NCBI GenBank assembly: GCA_044375975.1
Contig: JBILLQ010000006.1
Coordinates: 1 to 64,000, forward strand
Source: UBA5018 sp044375975
Lineage (GTDB): Bacteria; Cyanobacteriota; Cyanobacteriia; PCC-6307; Cyanobiaceae
Reading direction: 5' to 3'
DNA length: 64,000 nucleotides
Shown: positions 36,602 through 45,805 of the stretch, in pieces
How the letters are laid out: every line of letters begins with the position of its first letter
How positions within the stretch are numbered: the first letter of the stretch is position 1
Notes under the pieces: generated by a model
What the model saw: only the letters and a program-made list of their open reading frames with translations
Database searches by the model: none
Told to the model about the DNA's origin: nothing
Made by a program: the position numbers and the translations under genes

Positions 36602-38114
36602 CGCTCTGGGCTCGGTGGTAGGGGGGTGTAATTAAGAGATTGATGAAACTATTGGCTCCGATGGCGGCTGCTTAGGCCCATGTTGACGTCCTGGTGAGTA
36701 TTAGAATCCTGATGCATATTGAAGCCCTGCCGAGTGCCTGAATCCTGCTGCATGCTGCAAGCCTGCTGCGTATTGGAATCCTGCTGTGTGTTGGCATTGC
36801 ATTATGCGCTGGAGTTGTGATGTCTATTGGCGTGATGCGGCTTGCTGGTTTGGGGATGAGACATGGCCGGCTATTCGGGTTGAGTATTTGAGCTGGTGCT
36901 GAGATTGATTGGGCTTGTTATTTGCTAGCGATTCTCTGGCAAGCCGCGGTTGGGCCTGTGGGGCCGATGGGGTGGCCTGGGATCCCAGGCCTGAAAGTCG
37001 CTTGATTTGCGGCGGTCCAGGGCTTGCTTGCGCCTGGTTTCGTTGCGCTGCTCGGCCTGAGCCAGCGGGCTTCTGGTTGGGGTTATTTGGGTTTGAGAGT
37101 AAATACTGTTATTTTTTTGAGTGCCGATGCTCAGCAATAGAAGATCAGCTTTCCTCCATGGTCGTATCAATATCAGTTGTGATTTGGCATTCATTGTTGA
37201 ATAATGTGTGTTGATTTGGTTGCCGCGGTCGCAAGCCTTCTGGAGGAAAAGCTGTGCGTAATTGTGTGTCCAGATCAGCGATTGGTCTTGGCTGAATTTG
37301 GCAGGGATCCGGGCTGGATCGCTCTGGATTGGTGTTGCAATAACTGTGCCACCTGGGGTCCTTTTGAGTTGTGGACTGAATGTCACTTTTTTGTCATCTT
37401 GCTGACACATGGCTGTCATGCAGGTGACAGCTGGTGCCGCTGGGGCTGGTGCTGCTCGCTTGCGCTCGGGGTTGTGGTTGCTCGCTTGCGCTCGGGGTTG
37501 GCGCTCTGTCCCTTCCTTTGGCGTGCGGTATCGGGCCAGTGCAGATGGCTTTTCTTTAATAACTATTCCAGGCCCGGCAGCACTGAATTCTGGGACGCGG
37601 CCGGCATTCGGCGTTAATTGAATGCTGAACTTGCATGCAACTTAAGTGCAAGGCTTTTGCCACATAAGTGCAACTGGCTCTGCGGAGCCGGAGCGCTTGA
37701 GGCAGTGCTCCGCCCCGCTCAGCTCGGCAGCAGAAGGGTGTCTGCAGGAAGTCGGCCCTGCGTTGGGCGAGCTGGGAGAAGAGGGGTGCTGGGCAGGCAG
37801 CGCCTCCGCCTTCAACAGAGCGCGGCTGGAAGCCATCAGCGGCTTGGCTACTTGGCTGCCCAGCAAGCTCGTTCAGACTCTGCTGGTGACGCTGGCCAAA
37901 ACGCTCGACCTCCACCAGCGAACCCCGGTTGCTATGGGGTGGCGGAGGGTTTACCAGGTTTGACAGGGCTAGTCAGGTTTCTAACAACTTGCCGATCTGG
38001 TTAGATCACCTGTGGATGCCATAAACAATCTTCCACAATAAATCTCTATGCCTATGGGCAGAGAAGCTATTGGGGCAGAGCAGCGAATAGAGGTAGAGCC
38101 CCTGGGGGGATGGA
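36602..38114. other. 1.5-kb region without a supportable gene
   Basis: Open frames exist on both strands but their composition is poor for protein (long low-complexity or Cys/Trp-heavy stretches), and none resembles a family I know. The region holds an 18-bp tandem repeat array near 36690-36798. A perfect 20-bp repeat, GCTCGCTTGCGCTCGGGGTT, occurs twice with a 27-bp period (37454-37500). Near 37620-37920 the minus strand carries a frame (R-F-G-Q-R-H-Q-Q-S-L-N-E-L-A-G) that could be decayed mobile DNA, though I cannot name it. Confidence 0.5.
36688..36798. repeat. Degenerate 18-bp tandem repeat array
   Basis: About six imperfect units of 17-19 bp, consensus near ATCCTGCTGCGTATTGGA, run from the HTH gene's upstream region. 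No coding frame covers it. Confidence 0.7.
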
Positions 38115-38186
<72 letters not shown>

Positions 38187-38196
38187 ATGTGGAAGG

Positions 38197-38278
38197 TGGG
38201 CCGGGTTGGATTTGAACCAACGTAGGCAGAGCCAGCGGATTTACAGTCCGCCCCCATTAACCACTCGGGCACCGACCC
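38197..38278 (-). tRNA. trnY: tRNA-Tyr (GUA)
   Basis: An 82-nt class II tRNA with a long variable arm. The acceptor GGGTCGG pairs with CCGGCCC (one G-T wobble). The anticodon arm GCGGA-CTGTAAA-TCCGC gives anticodon GTA (Tyr). The T-loop contains GGTTCAAATCC. It lies 10 bp from tRNA-Thr on the same strand, so the pair is probably processed from one precursor. Confidence 0.97.
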
Positions 38279-38330
38279 GAACCACACCCCAAGAACTTAC
38301 CAGCCGGCCATCACCCCTGGCCCTCCCCCC

Positions 38331-38777
38331 ATGCAACTGCTTGCTCTTCACGGCCCCAACCTCAACCTGCTTGGCACCCGGGAGCCTGGCCTATACGGCA
38401 GCAGCAGCCTTGAGCAGATCAATGCTGAGCTGCAGCGGCGGGCGACGCAGCTGGGGGCCAGCGTCGACTGCTTCCAGAGCAACCACGAGGGCGCCCTGGT
38501 GGACCGGATCCAGCAGGGCCGCGGCGCCGTGGATGGGATCTTGATCAATGCCGGCGCCTACACCCACACCTCGATCGCCATTCGCGATGCCCTGCTGGCG
38601 GTCGAGATCCCCTACGTGGAGCTGCACCTGAGCAATACCCATGCCCGGGAGCCCTTTCGGCACCACTCCACCCTGGCCGACAGGGCCGTGGGGGTGATCT
38701 GTGGCTTTGGCGCCACCAGCTACCAGCTCGCCATGGAGGGGCTGGTGCAGCATCTGCGGCGGGCCGCCGGCCGCTAG
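38331..38777 (+). CDS. aroQ: 3-dehydroquinate dehydratase, type II
   Basis: Shikimate-pathway enzyme of 148 residues that dehydrates 3-dehydroquinate. The family signature L-H-G-P-N-L-N-L-L-G-T-R-E-P, the catalytic Tyr in P-G-L-Y-G, the N-A-G-A-Y-T-H-T-S substrate loop and H-L-S-N all appear. Type II enzymes form dodecamers. The gene is divergent from the two tRNA genes. Confidence 0.97.
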   Translation: MQLLALHGPNLNLLGTREPGLYGSSSLEQINAELQRRATQLGASVDCFQSNHEGALVDRIQQGRGAVDGILINAGAYTHTSIAIRDALLAVEIPYVELHLSNTHAREPFRHHSTLADRAVGVICGFGATSYQLAMEGLVQHLRRAAGR

Positions 38778-38903
38778 GTCAGCTAGGCCGGCTGGGCCAG
38801 GCGGCAGCATTGGTGCACCGCCTTTGAGCAGTCCCTTCGCCTCCTTGCCCTTTGGCTCCTGGCTTTGAGCAGCGCCGTTGAGACCCCTTTGCCCCCCCTG
38901 TCG

Positions 38904-39638
38904 ATGCAGCCAGTAGCCGCTCACCCACTAACTGCGCAGCCAGCAGCCGCTCAGCCAGCAGCCGCTTTGAAATTCGCCGCCCTGGAATCGGGCGCTCTGG
39001 AATCGGGCGCATCCGAATCGGGCGCTCCGGCAGCGGACGCGCCGGAATCGGCCAAGGCGCGGGTCAAGTGGCTGGCGGCCCCCACCAGTGGCGCTTGGCT
39101 GCAGCAGGCCCTAGCCCATCCGGAGCTGCTGTTGCTCGACCATGCCCACTGCGAGCGCAAGGCGGCCGGGGCGGCGCTGCAGCTGATGTTCCGCTATCCG
39201 GGCGATGGCGAGTTGGCTGCGGTGCTCAGCCCCCTGGCGCGAGAGGAGCTGGAACACTTCGAGCGGGTGCTGGCTTTGTTGGAGAGGCGCGGCATCGCCA
39301 TGCGGCCCCTGGCGGCGCCGCCCTATGGCGCCGGTTTGGCCCGGCAGGTGCGCCGCGAGGAGCCCCAGCGGATGCTGGATAGCTTCCTGGTGGCGGGCTT
39401 GATCGAGGCCCGCAGCCATGAGCGTTTGGCCCTGCTGGCCCACCACAGCCCCGACGCCTGCCTGCGGGCTCTATACGGCGATCTGCTGGCCAGTGAGGCG
39501 CGCCACTTTGGCCTCTACTGGCTGTTGTGCGAGCGGCGCTGGCCCCGGCAGCTGGTGATGGAGCGGCTGACGCAACTGGCCCAAGCGGAGGCCGAGCTGT
39601 TGGCCTCACTGCATCCCCAGCCCCGCCTGCACAGTTGA
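38904..39638 (+). CDS. miaE: tRNA 2-methylthio-N6-isopentenyladenosine hydroxylase-like (MiaE)
   Basis: A non-haem diiron protein that, in characterised members, hydroxylates ms2i6A37 in tRNA. The four-helix bundle carries the expected ligands: Glu in H-C-E-R-K-A, E-E-L-E-H-F, Glu in G-L-I-E-A-R-S-H-E-R, and E-A-R-H-F. The conserved domain starts about 55 residues after the chosen ATG. The N-terminus before it is a variable stretch with the repeated peptide E-S-G-A, coded by a 15-bp repeat. A TTG at 38865 could give a longer product. It lies 88 bp after aroQ and may share its transcript. Confidence 0.85.
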   Translation: MQPVAAHPLTAQPAAAQPAAALKFAALESGALESGASESGAPAADAPESAKARVKWLAAPTSGAWLQQALAHPELLLLDHAHCERKAAGAALQLMFRYPGDGELAAVLSPLAREELEHFERVLALLERRGIAMRPLAAPPYGAGLARQVRREEPQRMLDSFLVAGLIEARSHERLALLAHHSPDACLRALYGDLLASEARHFGLYWLLCERRWPRQLVMERLTQLAQAEAELLASLHPQPRLHS

Positions 39639-39687
39639 GGCCGCGCCCTGCCCCGCCTCGACCCACCCCGCTTCTACCGGCCCTGGC

Positions 39688-40410
39688 TCAAGCCTGGCTG
39701 GGCAGTTGGTCGAGGCCGGGATAGCGGCTGGCGATCGGATCGCCAGTGAATTCGGCCACCCAGCCCTGGGGGTTGTTGAAGAAGCGCAGGGCGCAGAAGC
39801 GGGGGGCTGGCCCCATGTCAAACCAGTGCTTGGTGCCGGCGGGCACGGCGATCCAGTCATCGGCCTCACACAGCACCTGCAGCACCTCATCGCCCAGGTG
39901 CAGACAAAACAGCCCCTGGCCCTCCACGAACAGGCGCACCTCGTCTTCGCTGTGGGTGTGCTCGGCCAGGAACTTTTGCCGCAGGGCCTGGCGATCCGGG
40001 TGGTCGGGGGCCATGCGGATCACATCCACCGTGGGGTAGGCGCCCCCCTGCTGCACGGCGGCGACCTCCTGGGCGTAGGCGGTCAGAATTGTTTCCTGAT
40101 CGGCATCGTCGGCCAGCTCCACCCGGGCGGGCCAGCGCTGGAACAGCACCCCCCGCTTGGCCAGCTCTTGGCGGATCAACTCGCCGTCCCAGGTCTGCAG
40201 CGTCGGCTGCGGCTGGCTGGGGTTCAGAGCCTCGGCACCGGGCCCCTGGGCGGCTGCCGAGGCGCTAGGGGCTGCACCGCCGCTGGCGGGGCTTGTGGCG
40301 GGGCTTGTGGCGGGGCTTTCGCTGGGGGTGGAGCTTTTGCTTGAGGTGGAGCTTTCGCTTGAGGAAAGATTGGGGGTGCTGGTGGGGCTGTAGATGGCCA
40401 GCATCGTCAT
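39688..40410 (-). CDS. mtnD: Acireductone dioxygenase (MtnD) with repetitive N-terminal extension
   Basis: Cupin enzyme of the methionine salvage pathway that oxidises acireductone to the keto acid. The metal ligands are visible as E-H-T-H-S-E-D-E-V-R and T-K-H-W-F-D. The cupin starts around residue 70. Before it lies a Ser/Thr/Ala/Pro-rich extension of about 50 residues with in-frame repeats (A-T-S-P repeated; 15-bp DNA unit near 40280-40325), not usual for the family. The pathway's MtnB-MtnC fusion is 14 kb away in this window. Its end faces miaE, 49 bp away. Confidence 0.93.
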   Translation of the reverse strand: MTMLAIYSPTSTPNLSSSESSTSSKSSTPSESPATSPATSPASGGAAPSASAAAQGPGAEALNPSQPQPTLQTWDGELIRQELAKRGVLFQRWPARVELADDADQETILTAYAQEVAAVQQGGAYPTVDVIRMAPDHPDRQALRQKFLAEHTHSEDEVRLFVEGQGLFCLHLGDEVLQVLCEADDWIAVPAGTKHWFDMGPAPRFCALRFFNNPQGWVAEFTGDPIASRYPGLDQLPSQA

Positions 40411-40469
40411 CGGTCTGCTCCCTGGGGGGGGTGCTGCTGAACTGACCCTAGGAATGCCGAACCCACGCT

Positions 40470-41225
40470 TTGATTGTCATGCCCTCCAACGAGCCGGCGG
40501 CCGCCCTGACGCTGGTGGGGGTGGGGCCAGGGGATCCAGACCTGCTCACGGTGGCGGCGGTGCGGGCCCTGGCGGCGGCGGCCGTGGTGGCCTATCCGGT
40601 GGCCCGCGAGGGGGACAAGGGCATGGCCGCCACCATCGCCGCCCCCTGGATCGCCGCCCACCAGCAGCGCTTGCCCCTGCTGTTTCCGATGACCGACGAG
40701 GCCCAGCCCCGCCGCTCGGCCTGGCGGGCCGCCGCCGATCGGCTCGCCGCCGAGGTGGCGGCCGGCCGGGCCGTGGTGCTGCTCTGTGAGGGCGATGTGT
40801 CGCTGTTCGCCACCAGCAGTTACGTGCTGTTGGCCCTAAGGCGCTTCCATCCCCACTGCCCGATTCGCCTGATCCCCGGCATTGGCGCGGTGGCGGCGGC
40901 GGCGGCGGCCGGAGCCTGGCCCCTGGCCCTGCAGCAGGAGGGGCTGCTGATTCGCCCCACCCCCGACGACGGACGCGAGCTGGAGCTGCTGTTGGAGCAG
41001 GCGGCAGCCAACCAATGGGTGCTGGCCCTGCTCAAGCTGGGCAGGCGCTGGTCTTGGGTGCGGCCCCTGCTGGAGCGCCGCGAGCTGCTGGAGGGGGCCC
41101 TCTTCGCGCGGCGGGTCGGCTGGCCCGATCAGCTGGTGGGCTCGGCCGCGGCGGTTCCAGCCAGCGAAGCCCCCTACTTCTCGCTGCTGCTGATCCGCCA
41201 GGGCTGGCCGCCGGTGCTGCCCTGA
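40470..41225 (+). CDS. cobI: Precorrin-2 C20-methyltransferase
   Basis: SAM-dependent methyltransferase of cobalamin ring synthesis, 251 residues. The tetrapyrrole methylase fold begins L-V-G-V-G-P-G-D-P-D-L-L-T, with C-E-G-D-V-S-L-F-A-T-S-S-Y, and then I-P-G-I-G-A-V-A-A-A in the second half. These fit CobI/CbiL. Whether it acts on precorrin-2 or cobalt-precorrin-2 cannot be read here. It starts 59 bp from the divergent mtnD. Confidence 0.9.
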   Translation: MIVMPSNEPAAALTLVGVGPGDPDLLTVAAVRALAAAAVVAYPVAREGDKGMAATIAAPWIAAHQQRLPLLFPMTDEAQPRRSAWRAAADRLAAEVAAGRAVVLLCEGDVSLFATSSYVLLALRRFHPHCPIRLIPGIGAVAAAAAAGAWPLALQQEGLLIRPTPDDGRELELLLEQAAANQWVLALLKLGRRWSWVRPLLERRELLEGALFARRVGWPDQLVGSAAAVPASEAPYFSLLLIRQGWPPVLP

Positions 41226-41288
41226 GGCCAGCAGGCCCAGTGCTTGCATGGGCGCTCCTTGGATAGCGGGCTTCCCGGAGCGGATTTG

Positions 41289-42035
41289 ATGACTGCCCTC
41301 GATTGGCTGGCCCTGCTCCACCCGGTGCTGATGATCCTGTTCGTGTATCCGGTGGTGGGGGCCACGATCCGGCTGGGGATCCTGGTGCGGGAGAAGCGCC
41401 TTGGGGTCACCCAGCAGCCCGCCCTGGTGCCCCGCGAACACGCCGACCACGGTCGCTGGCTGAGCGCCGGCGTGGTGATGGCCGTGCTGCTGGCCCTGCT
41501 GTACTCCTTCCTTAGCAAGGCCTGGGCGGTGGAGGCGGCCTTCAGTGGTGGCCTGGCGCGCCTGGCGCTGCTGCTGGTGGTGGCCGGCACCCTGGTGGCC
41601 TTGCTGGCCCTGCTCACGGTGAAGCGGGCCGTGCTGCGGGCCAGTTTTGCCTGGCTGTGCTGGGCCGGCCTCCTGGGCCTCGGCAGCCAACCGGAGATCT
41701 GGCGCCTGTCCGACAACCCCTTTTCCGCCGCCTTCTGGAGCTCCCACTACTGGAGTGGGGTGCTGCTGACAGGTCTGCTGCTGTTCAACTTGGCGGCCCG
41801 CCCTGAGATTATCCGCCGACCCTCCTGGCGGCGGCTGCACATCGCCTCCAACCTGCTGGTGATGGTGTTGCTGGCGGTGCAGGCCATCACCGGCAGCCGC
41901 GATCTGCTGGAAATCCCGCTCAGTTGGCAGAAGCCGGCCATTTATGGCTGCGACTTTCAGAACCGCACCTGCCCGGAGCCAGCTGCTGCGGCACCAGGCT
42001 CCGCCGGCCCGGACCCAGGGGCTGCACCGGCCTGA
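41289..42035 (+). CDS. DUF4079-like integral membrane protein
   Basis: About 248 residues with five to six predicted membrane helices. The early motif D-W-L-A-L-L-H-P-V-L-M-I-L-F-V-Y-P and conserved His residues (L-L-H, H-A-D-H-G, S-S-H-Y, R-L-H-I-A-S-N) suggest a haem- or quinone-binding cytochrome b561-like fold, as in DUF4079 proteins of cyanobacteria. The ATG at 41289 is preferred over the upstream frame start at 41244. Its last 116 bp overlap the convergent glycosyltransferase gene. Confidence 0.78.
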   Translation: MTALDWLALLHPVLMILFVYPVVGATIRLGILVREKRLGVTQQPALVPREHADHGRWLSAGVVMAVLLALLYSFLSKAWAVEAAFSGGLARLALLLVVAGTLVALLALLTVKRAVLRASFAWLCWAGLLGLGSQPEIWRLSDNPFSAAFWSSHYWSGVLLTGLLLFNLAARPEIIRRPSWRRLHIASNLLVMVLLAVQAITGSRDLLEIPLSWQKPAIYGCDFQNRTCPEPAAAAPGSAGPDPGAAPA

Positions 42036-44013
42036 GCAGCCGAGCCAGCAGGGCCAGCAGGGTCTGCCACTCCGGCGGCGCCTGGCGCACCGGCCAGGCC
42101 CCCGGGCGGCCGTAGAGCCAGCGCAGCAGGGCCCGATGCGCCTGGGGATTGTCAAGGTGCCAGCGCAACTGCCACCGCTGCCTCGGCCCGGCGATCGGCT
42201 CCAGGCTGGCCAAGGGCAGGGGCGGTAGTGCTGATCCGGTGGCCGCCGAGCTGAGCTGCAGCGGCCCGGCGTTGGCGGGCCAGTCCCCCTCTGGCCAGTC
42301 CCCGCCCGTCCACAGTTCAGCGCCGGTTTCACTGAGGGCGTACAGCTGCACGGCGGCCCCCCAGGAGTCCGCTGCCGCCGAGCGGGGCTGCAACACGGCC
42401 GGCAGCTCCAGGGACAGCCAGGGGGTGGGGTCGGCCTGGGGTGGATCCCAGCAGGCCCGCAGCGCCACCAGCAGCCCCAACTGCGTCAGGAGGGACCACA
42501 ACAAACCCACAGCGCCAGCGCCGCCCGCCTCCTGCAGCAGCAGCCGGGCCACCAGCACCAGGTTGAGCCCGTTGAGCAGCAGCAGGGCCACCAGTGGCAG
42601 GGCCAGGGTTGCGGCGATACCTCCCCTGCTTTGGCTGCGGTGTTTGGGGGTGATGCGGAAGGGCTGGATGCGGCCCAAGAGGCTGGCCAGCACCGTGGCG
42701 GCCAGGGGAGCGGCCAGGCTCCAACCGGGTAGGTCGGCCAGCAGGGCATGGCGACTGCCGCGGTTCAGCCAGCCCGTGCTCAGCAGCAGCGCGGCCCAGA
42801 GCGGCAGCAGCAGCCCCAGCACCGCCCCATCGCTGAGCTGGATCGGCGTCACCCCCAGCAGGCCGATGCTCAGGGGCATCAGCAGCAGGAGCAGGCGCGG
42901 CACGGTGTTGAACCAGTGCAGCGCTCCCTCCAGATAGGCCAGCCGTTGGCCCCAGCCCAGCCCCCGCAGCCGCAGCGGCCCCTGGCGCAGCCGCAAGGCC
43001 TGCAGGGTGCCGGCGGCCCAGCGCTGCCGCTGGCGCACGAAATCGAGCATGGATTCAGCCGCCAGGCCGGCGCTGAGCTTTTCGCCCAGGTAGCGCAGCT
43101 GCCAGCCCCGGGCCGCCAGGACCATGCCGGTGACCAGGTCTTCCGAGACGGCCTGCTCCACAAAGCCGCCGATCTGGTTGAGGGCCGAGCGGCGCACCAC
43201 AAAGCTGGTGCCGGCGCACACCACCGCCCCCCAGGCGCTGCGCACCGGCTCGATCCAGCGGTAGAAGCTCTCCTCATCCGGCAGCAACCAGGCCTCCAGG
43301 CCAAGGTTGCGCATCACCGGATCGGCATTGAAACAGTGCTGGGGCGTCTGCACCAGCGCCACCTGGGGCTCCAGCAACAGGCCGATGGTGCGCTCGAGAA
43401 AGTGCTGCTGGGGCACGAAATCGGCATCGAACACCGCCACCAGCTCCCCCTGGCCCAGGGTCAGGCCGGCGTTGAGATTGCCGGCCTTGGCATGGAGCCG
43501 CTGGGGTCGGTGGTGGTAGCGGCAGCCGTAGGCCGCGGCCAGGGCAGCCACCTCCGGCCGGTCGACGTCATCCAGCACCCAGAGGGTGCGGTGCTGGTAG
43601 TGCAGGCTGCTGCAGCCCAGCAGGCACCGCTCCAGCACCGGCAGCGGTTCGCCGCAGGTGGGAATCAGCACATCCACCCAGGGGCGCCAGCTGCTGGCCT
43701 GCCAGCGGGCCTGGGCCCCATCGGCTTCGACGCGGCCATCGCTGAAGCGGCGCCAGGCCAGCAGTAGCGGCAGGAGGCCGCTGAGCAGCAGCCAGCCCTC
43801 CGCCAGCAGCAGCAGCACGCTCAGACTGGCCGCCAGGGGTGTCGTGAGGTTGAGACTGGCGCTCACCCGCCAGTGCAGGTAGCGCAGGCTGAACAGGCTC
43901 AGCAGCAGCAACAGGCTGCGGCGCATCCACAGGGGCCGGCTCGCCTCCGGGCGGCGGCTGAGCCACAGGGGCCAGAGCAGCGCCAGCCACGGGAGCAGCA
44001 GTTCCGCAGTCAT
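41920..44013 (-). CDS. Cellulose-synthase-like glycosyltransferase family 2
   Basis: A 697-residue membrane glycosyltransferase. The start is the ATG at 44013, overlapping the dus stop (ATGA); the longer frame lies inside dus and is out of frame with it. Two N-terminal helices precede the catalytic domain with V-D-V-L-I-P-T-C-G-E, D-D-V-D, D-A-D-F-V-P, the catalytic S-E-D and Q-R-Q-R-W. Membrane helices follow, then a C-terminal region. D, D-x-D, T/S-E-D and Q-x-x-R-W are the signature of processive beta-glucan synthases (BcsA type). No obvious R-x-x-x-R c-di-GMP site of a PilZ domain is visible. No bcsB/C partner is nearby, so the product is uncertain. Confidence 0.87.
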   Translation of the reverse strand: MTAELLLPWLALLWPLWLSRRPEASRPLWMRRSLLLLLSLFSLRYLHWRVSASLNLTTPLAASLSVLLLLAEGWLLLSGLLPLLLAWRRFSDGRVEADGAQARWQASSWRPWVDVLIPTCGEPLPVLERCLLGCSSLHYQHRTLWVLDDVDRPEVAALAAAYGCRYHHRPQRLHAKAGNLNAGLTLGQGELVAVFDADFVPQQHFLERTIGLLLEPQVALVQTPQHCFNADPVMRNLGLEAWLLPDEESFYRWIEPVRSAWGAVVCAGTSFVVRRSALNQIGGFVEQAVSEDLVTGMVLAARGWQLRYLGEKLSAGLAAESMLDFVRQRQRWAAGTLQALRLRQGPLRLRGLGWGQRLAYLEGALHWFNTVPRLLLLLMPLSIGLLGVTPIQLSDGAVLGLLLPLWAALLLSTGWLNRGSRHALLADLPGWSLAAPLAATVLASLLGRIQPFRITPKHRSQSRGGIAATLALPLVALLLLNGLNLVLVARLLLQEAGGAGAVGLLWSLLTQLGLLVALRACWDPPQADPTPWLSLELPAVLQPRSAAADSWGAAVQLYALSETGAELWTGGDWPEGDWPANAGPLQLSSAATGSALPPLPLASLEPIAGPRQRWQLRWHLDNPQAHRALLRWLYGRPGAWPVRQAPPEWQTLLALLARLLRPVQPLGPGRRSLVPQQLAPGRCGSESRSHKWPASAN

Positions 44014-45143
44014 CCCAGCTGCGCTGCAGCGGTTGACAGCAACGCCAGGGCGTTGGCTGGGGTGGGCGCGCGCATCAGGGCGTGGCGCAGCTGGGGGGCA
44101 CCGGCGAAGCCATTGCAGGTCCAGCCCATGTGCTTGCGAGCAATCAGCAGGCCGTGGTCGCCTTTGGCCGCCACCAGGGCCTGCAGCTGCTCGGCCGCCA
44201 GGGCCAGCTTCGCGGCGGGGCCGGGCGTGGGCGGAATCGGTTGGCCGGCCAGGGCCGCATCGAGCTGGCCCACCAGCCAGGGGGCGCCCATGGTGCCGCG
44301 GCCCACCATCACCCCATCGGCACCGGTGATCGCCAAGCAGCGCAGGGCGTCCTCCGGGGTGTGGATGTCTCCGTTGGCGATCACCGGAATCGTGAGCGCT
44401 TGCTTCACCGCGGCGATGGCGGCCCAGTCGGCGCTGCCCTTGAAGCCCTGCTCGCGGGTGCGGCCGTGCAGGGTGAGCAGCTGGGCGCCTGCAGCCTCCA
44501 GCCGGCGGCACCAGTCGATGGCTGACGCCTCGGGTGCCCCGCACCAGCCCAGGCGCGTCTTCACGGTCACGGGGATGCCCACGGCGGCTGCCACGGTGTC
44601 GACGATCCGGGCCGCCAGCTCGGGGTCGCGGATCAGGCCACTGCCGCCACCTTTGCTGGCGATCTTCTTCACCGGGCAGCCCATGTTGATGTCGATCAGA
44701 AAGGCGCCGGCGGCTTCGGCACGCTTGGCCGCCTCGGCCATGGCGGCGGGGCGGTGATCGAACAGCTGCACGCCGATCGGGCCGGCTTCGTCCCCGAGCT
44801 CCTCCACTTTTTGCACCCCAAAGCCCAGTTCCAAGCTGGTGGCATTCACCATCTCGGTGAACAACAGGGCATCGGGAGCCCAGCGCCGCACCAGGCCCCG
44901 GAAGATGCGATCGCTCACCCCCGCCAGCGGCGATTGCAACACCCGGCAGCGCAGCTGGCGGCTGCTGCCATTTCCCTGCAACCGCAGCGGTTGGTGGAAG
45001 GCGCTGGTGGGCGGGGCTGACTGGGGCAAGGGGGGTGCGGGCAAGGGCCGAGCTGGCGAGGGCCGAGGTGGCGAGTGCTCATAACAGAGTGTCCTGCAGG
45101 CAGCGGCGCTGGTGGGCGGCGCTGGTTCGGGCAAGGGCGCCAT
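44010..45143 (-). CDS. dus: tRNA-dihydrouridine synthase (Dus family)
   Basis: FMN-dependent enzyme that reduces uridine in tRNA, about 377 residues as given. Family landmarks are L-Q-S-P-L-A-G-V-S-D near the start of the barrel, F-T-E-M-V, the catalytic Cys in N-M-G-C-P-V-K-K-I, L-H-G-R-T-R-E-Q-G-F-K-G and G-D-I-H-T-P-E-D. The N-terminus is uncertain. The open frame starts at 45221 but the first 80 residues are Pro/Ala-rich with no family counterpart; I chose the ATG at 45143, and a GTG near 44942 is possible. It is coupled by a 4-bp overlap to the downstream glycosyltransferase. Confidence 0.9.
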   Translation of the reverse strand: MAPLPEPAPPTSAAACRTLCYEHSPPRPSPARPLPAPPLPQSAPPTSAFHQPLRLQGNGSSRQLRCRVLQSPLAGVSDRIFRGLVRRWAPDALLFTEMVNATSLELGFGVQKVEELGDEAGPIGVQLFDHRPAAMAEAAKRAEAAGAFLIDINMGCPVKKIASKGGGSGLIRDPELAARIVDTVAAAVGIPVTVKTRLGWCGAPEASAIDWCRRLEAAGAQLLTLHGRTREQGFKGSADWAAIAAVKQALTIPVIANGDIHTPEDALRCLAITGADGVMVGRGTMGAPWLVGQLDAALAGQPIPPTPGPAAKLALAAEQLQALVAAKGDHGLLIARKHMGWTCNGFAGAPQLRHALMRAPTPANALALLSTAAAQLG

Positions 45144-45211
45144 GGCTTCAGGCGGGGCTGTCAGCGAGGCGATCGGGGGATGCGTAGCTCTCCCAGCGCG
45201 ATGATCCCCAG

Positions 45212-45805
45212 ATGGCACCACTCCAGCCCTCCACCCCCTTGCCAGCCGCCCCCACTACTTATTCCTACCCCCTGAGCCGGGCGCTGCTGGAGGCGGTGTT
45301 GGCAGATCGGCTCAGCGATCGCTACGTGTGTGAGCTGGTGTGGACAAGGCTGGGATATTCGCCCGCTACTACCGCGGGTTCGCCCGCTACCGGTTCGCCC
45401 GCGCCGGAAGAAGCGCTGAAGCCGGATCCCGCTGCCCCCAACGCAGCAGCGGTGTTGCCGGCCCTATCCGCCCCCTGGAGCGCGGGTCCTGCCACGCCTG
45501 CCGATTGGGCCGAGGCCTTCCCGGTGGCCCCCGAGTTGATCGCCACCAGGTCCGCCAGCGTGCGCCTCACCCGCTCGATTGCCGCCGAGCACAAGCAACT
45601 TTTAAAGCAGCAATTGGGTTTTGCCGGCTATCGCATCGGCGAGCTCTACCCTCGCCGCACCCGTCGCGCCACCGCCGTGAACTGGCTGCTTGCTCAGTTG
45701 GCCGAGCGGGGCGAACCCCTGCCGGAGCTGGGACCCCTGCCGCCCTTGCTGGAGCCGCCGGCCGATCCGGTGCGGGGGCATCCCGGCGACCTGCCGGTGG
45801 GCTGA
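45212..45805 (+). CDS. DUF1823 family protein
   Basis: A 197-residue protein of a family common in cyanobacteria and plants. The pattern L-S-D-R-Y-V-C-E-L-V-W-T-R-L-G-Y near residues 34-49, A-W-A-E-A-F/P and a helical R-L-T-R-S-I-A-x-E-H-K-Q-L-L-K ... F-A-G-Y segment are characteristic. A Pro/Ala/Ser-rich insertion (residues 50-95) separates the first helix from the rest, and the end is Pro-rich. Function is unknown. It is divergent from dus; the 45143 dus start chosen here leaves a 68-bp promoter region between them. Confidence 0.75.
   Translation: MAPLQPSTPLPAAPTTYSYPLSRALLEAVLADRLSDRYVCELVWTRLGYSPATTAGSPATGSPAPEEALKPDPAAPNAAAVLPALSAPWSAGPATPADWAEAFPVAPELIATRSASVRLTRSIAAEHKQLLKQQLGFAGYRIGELYPRRTRRATAVNWLLAQLAERGEPLPELGPLPPLLEPPADPVRGHPGDLPVG

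Noticed and set aside
36688..36798. CRISPR array
   Set aside because: Units of 17-19 bp follow each other directly with no spacers.
36925..37419. A 164-codon minus-strand frame
   Set aside because: Low complexity at both ends, no family features and a competing frame on the plus strand; probably chance.
44014..44544. Longer glycosyltransferase start at 44544
   Set aside because: That region is the out-of-frame shadow of dus and is Arg/Pro/Gly-rich; the ATG at 44013 overlaps the dus stop.
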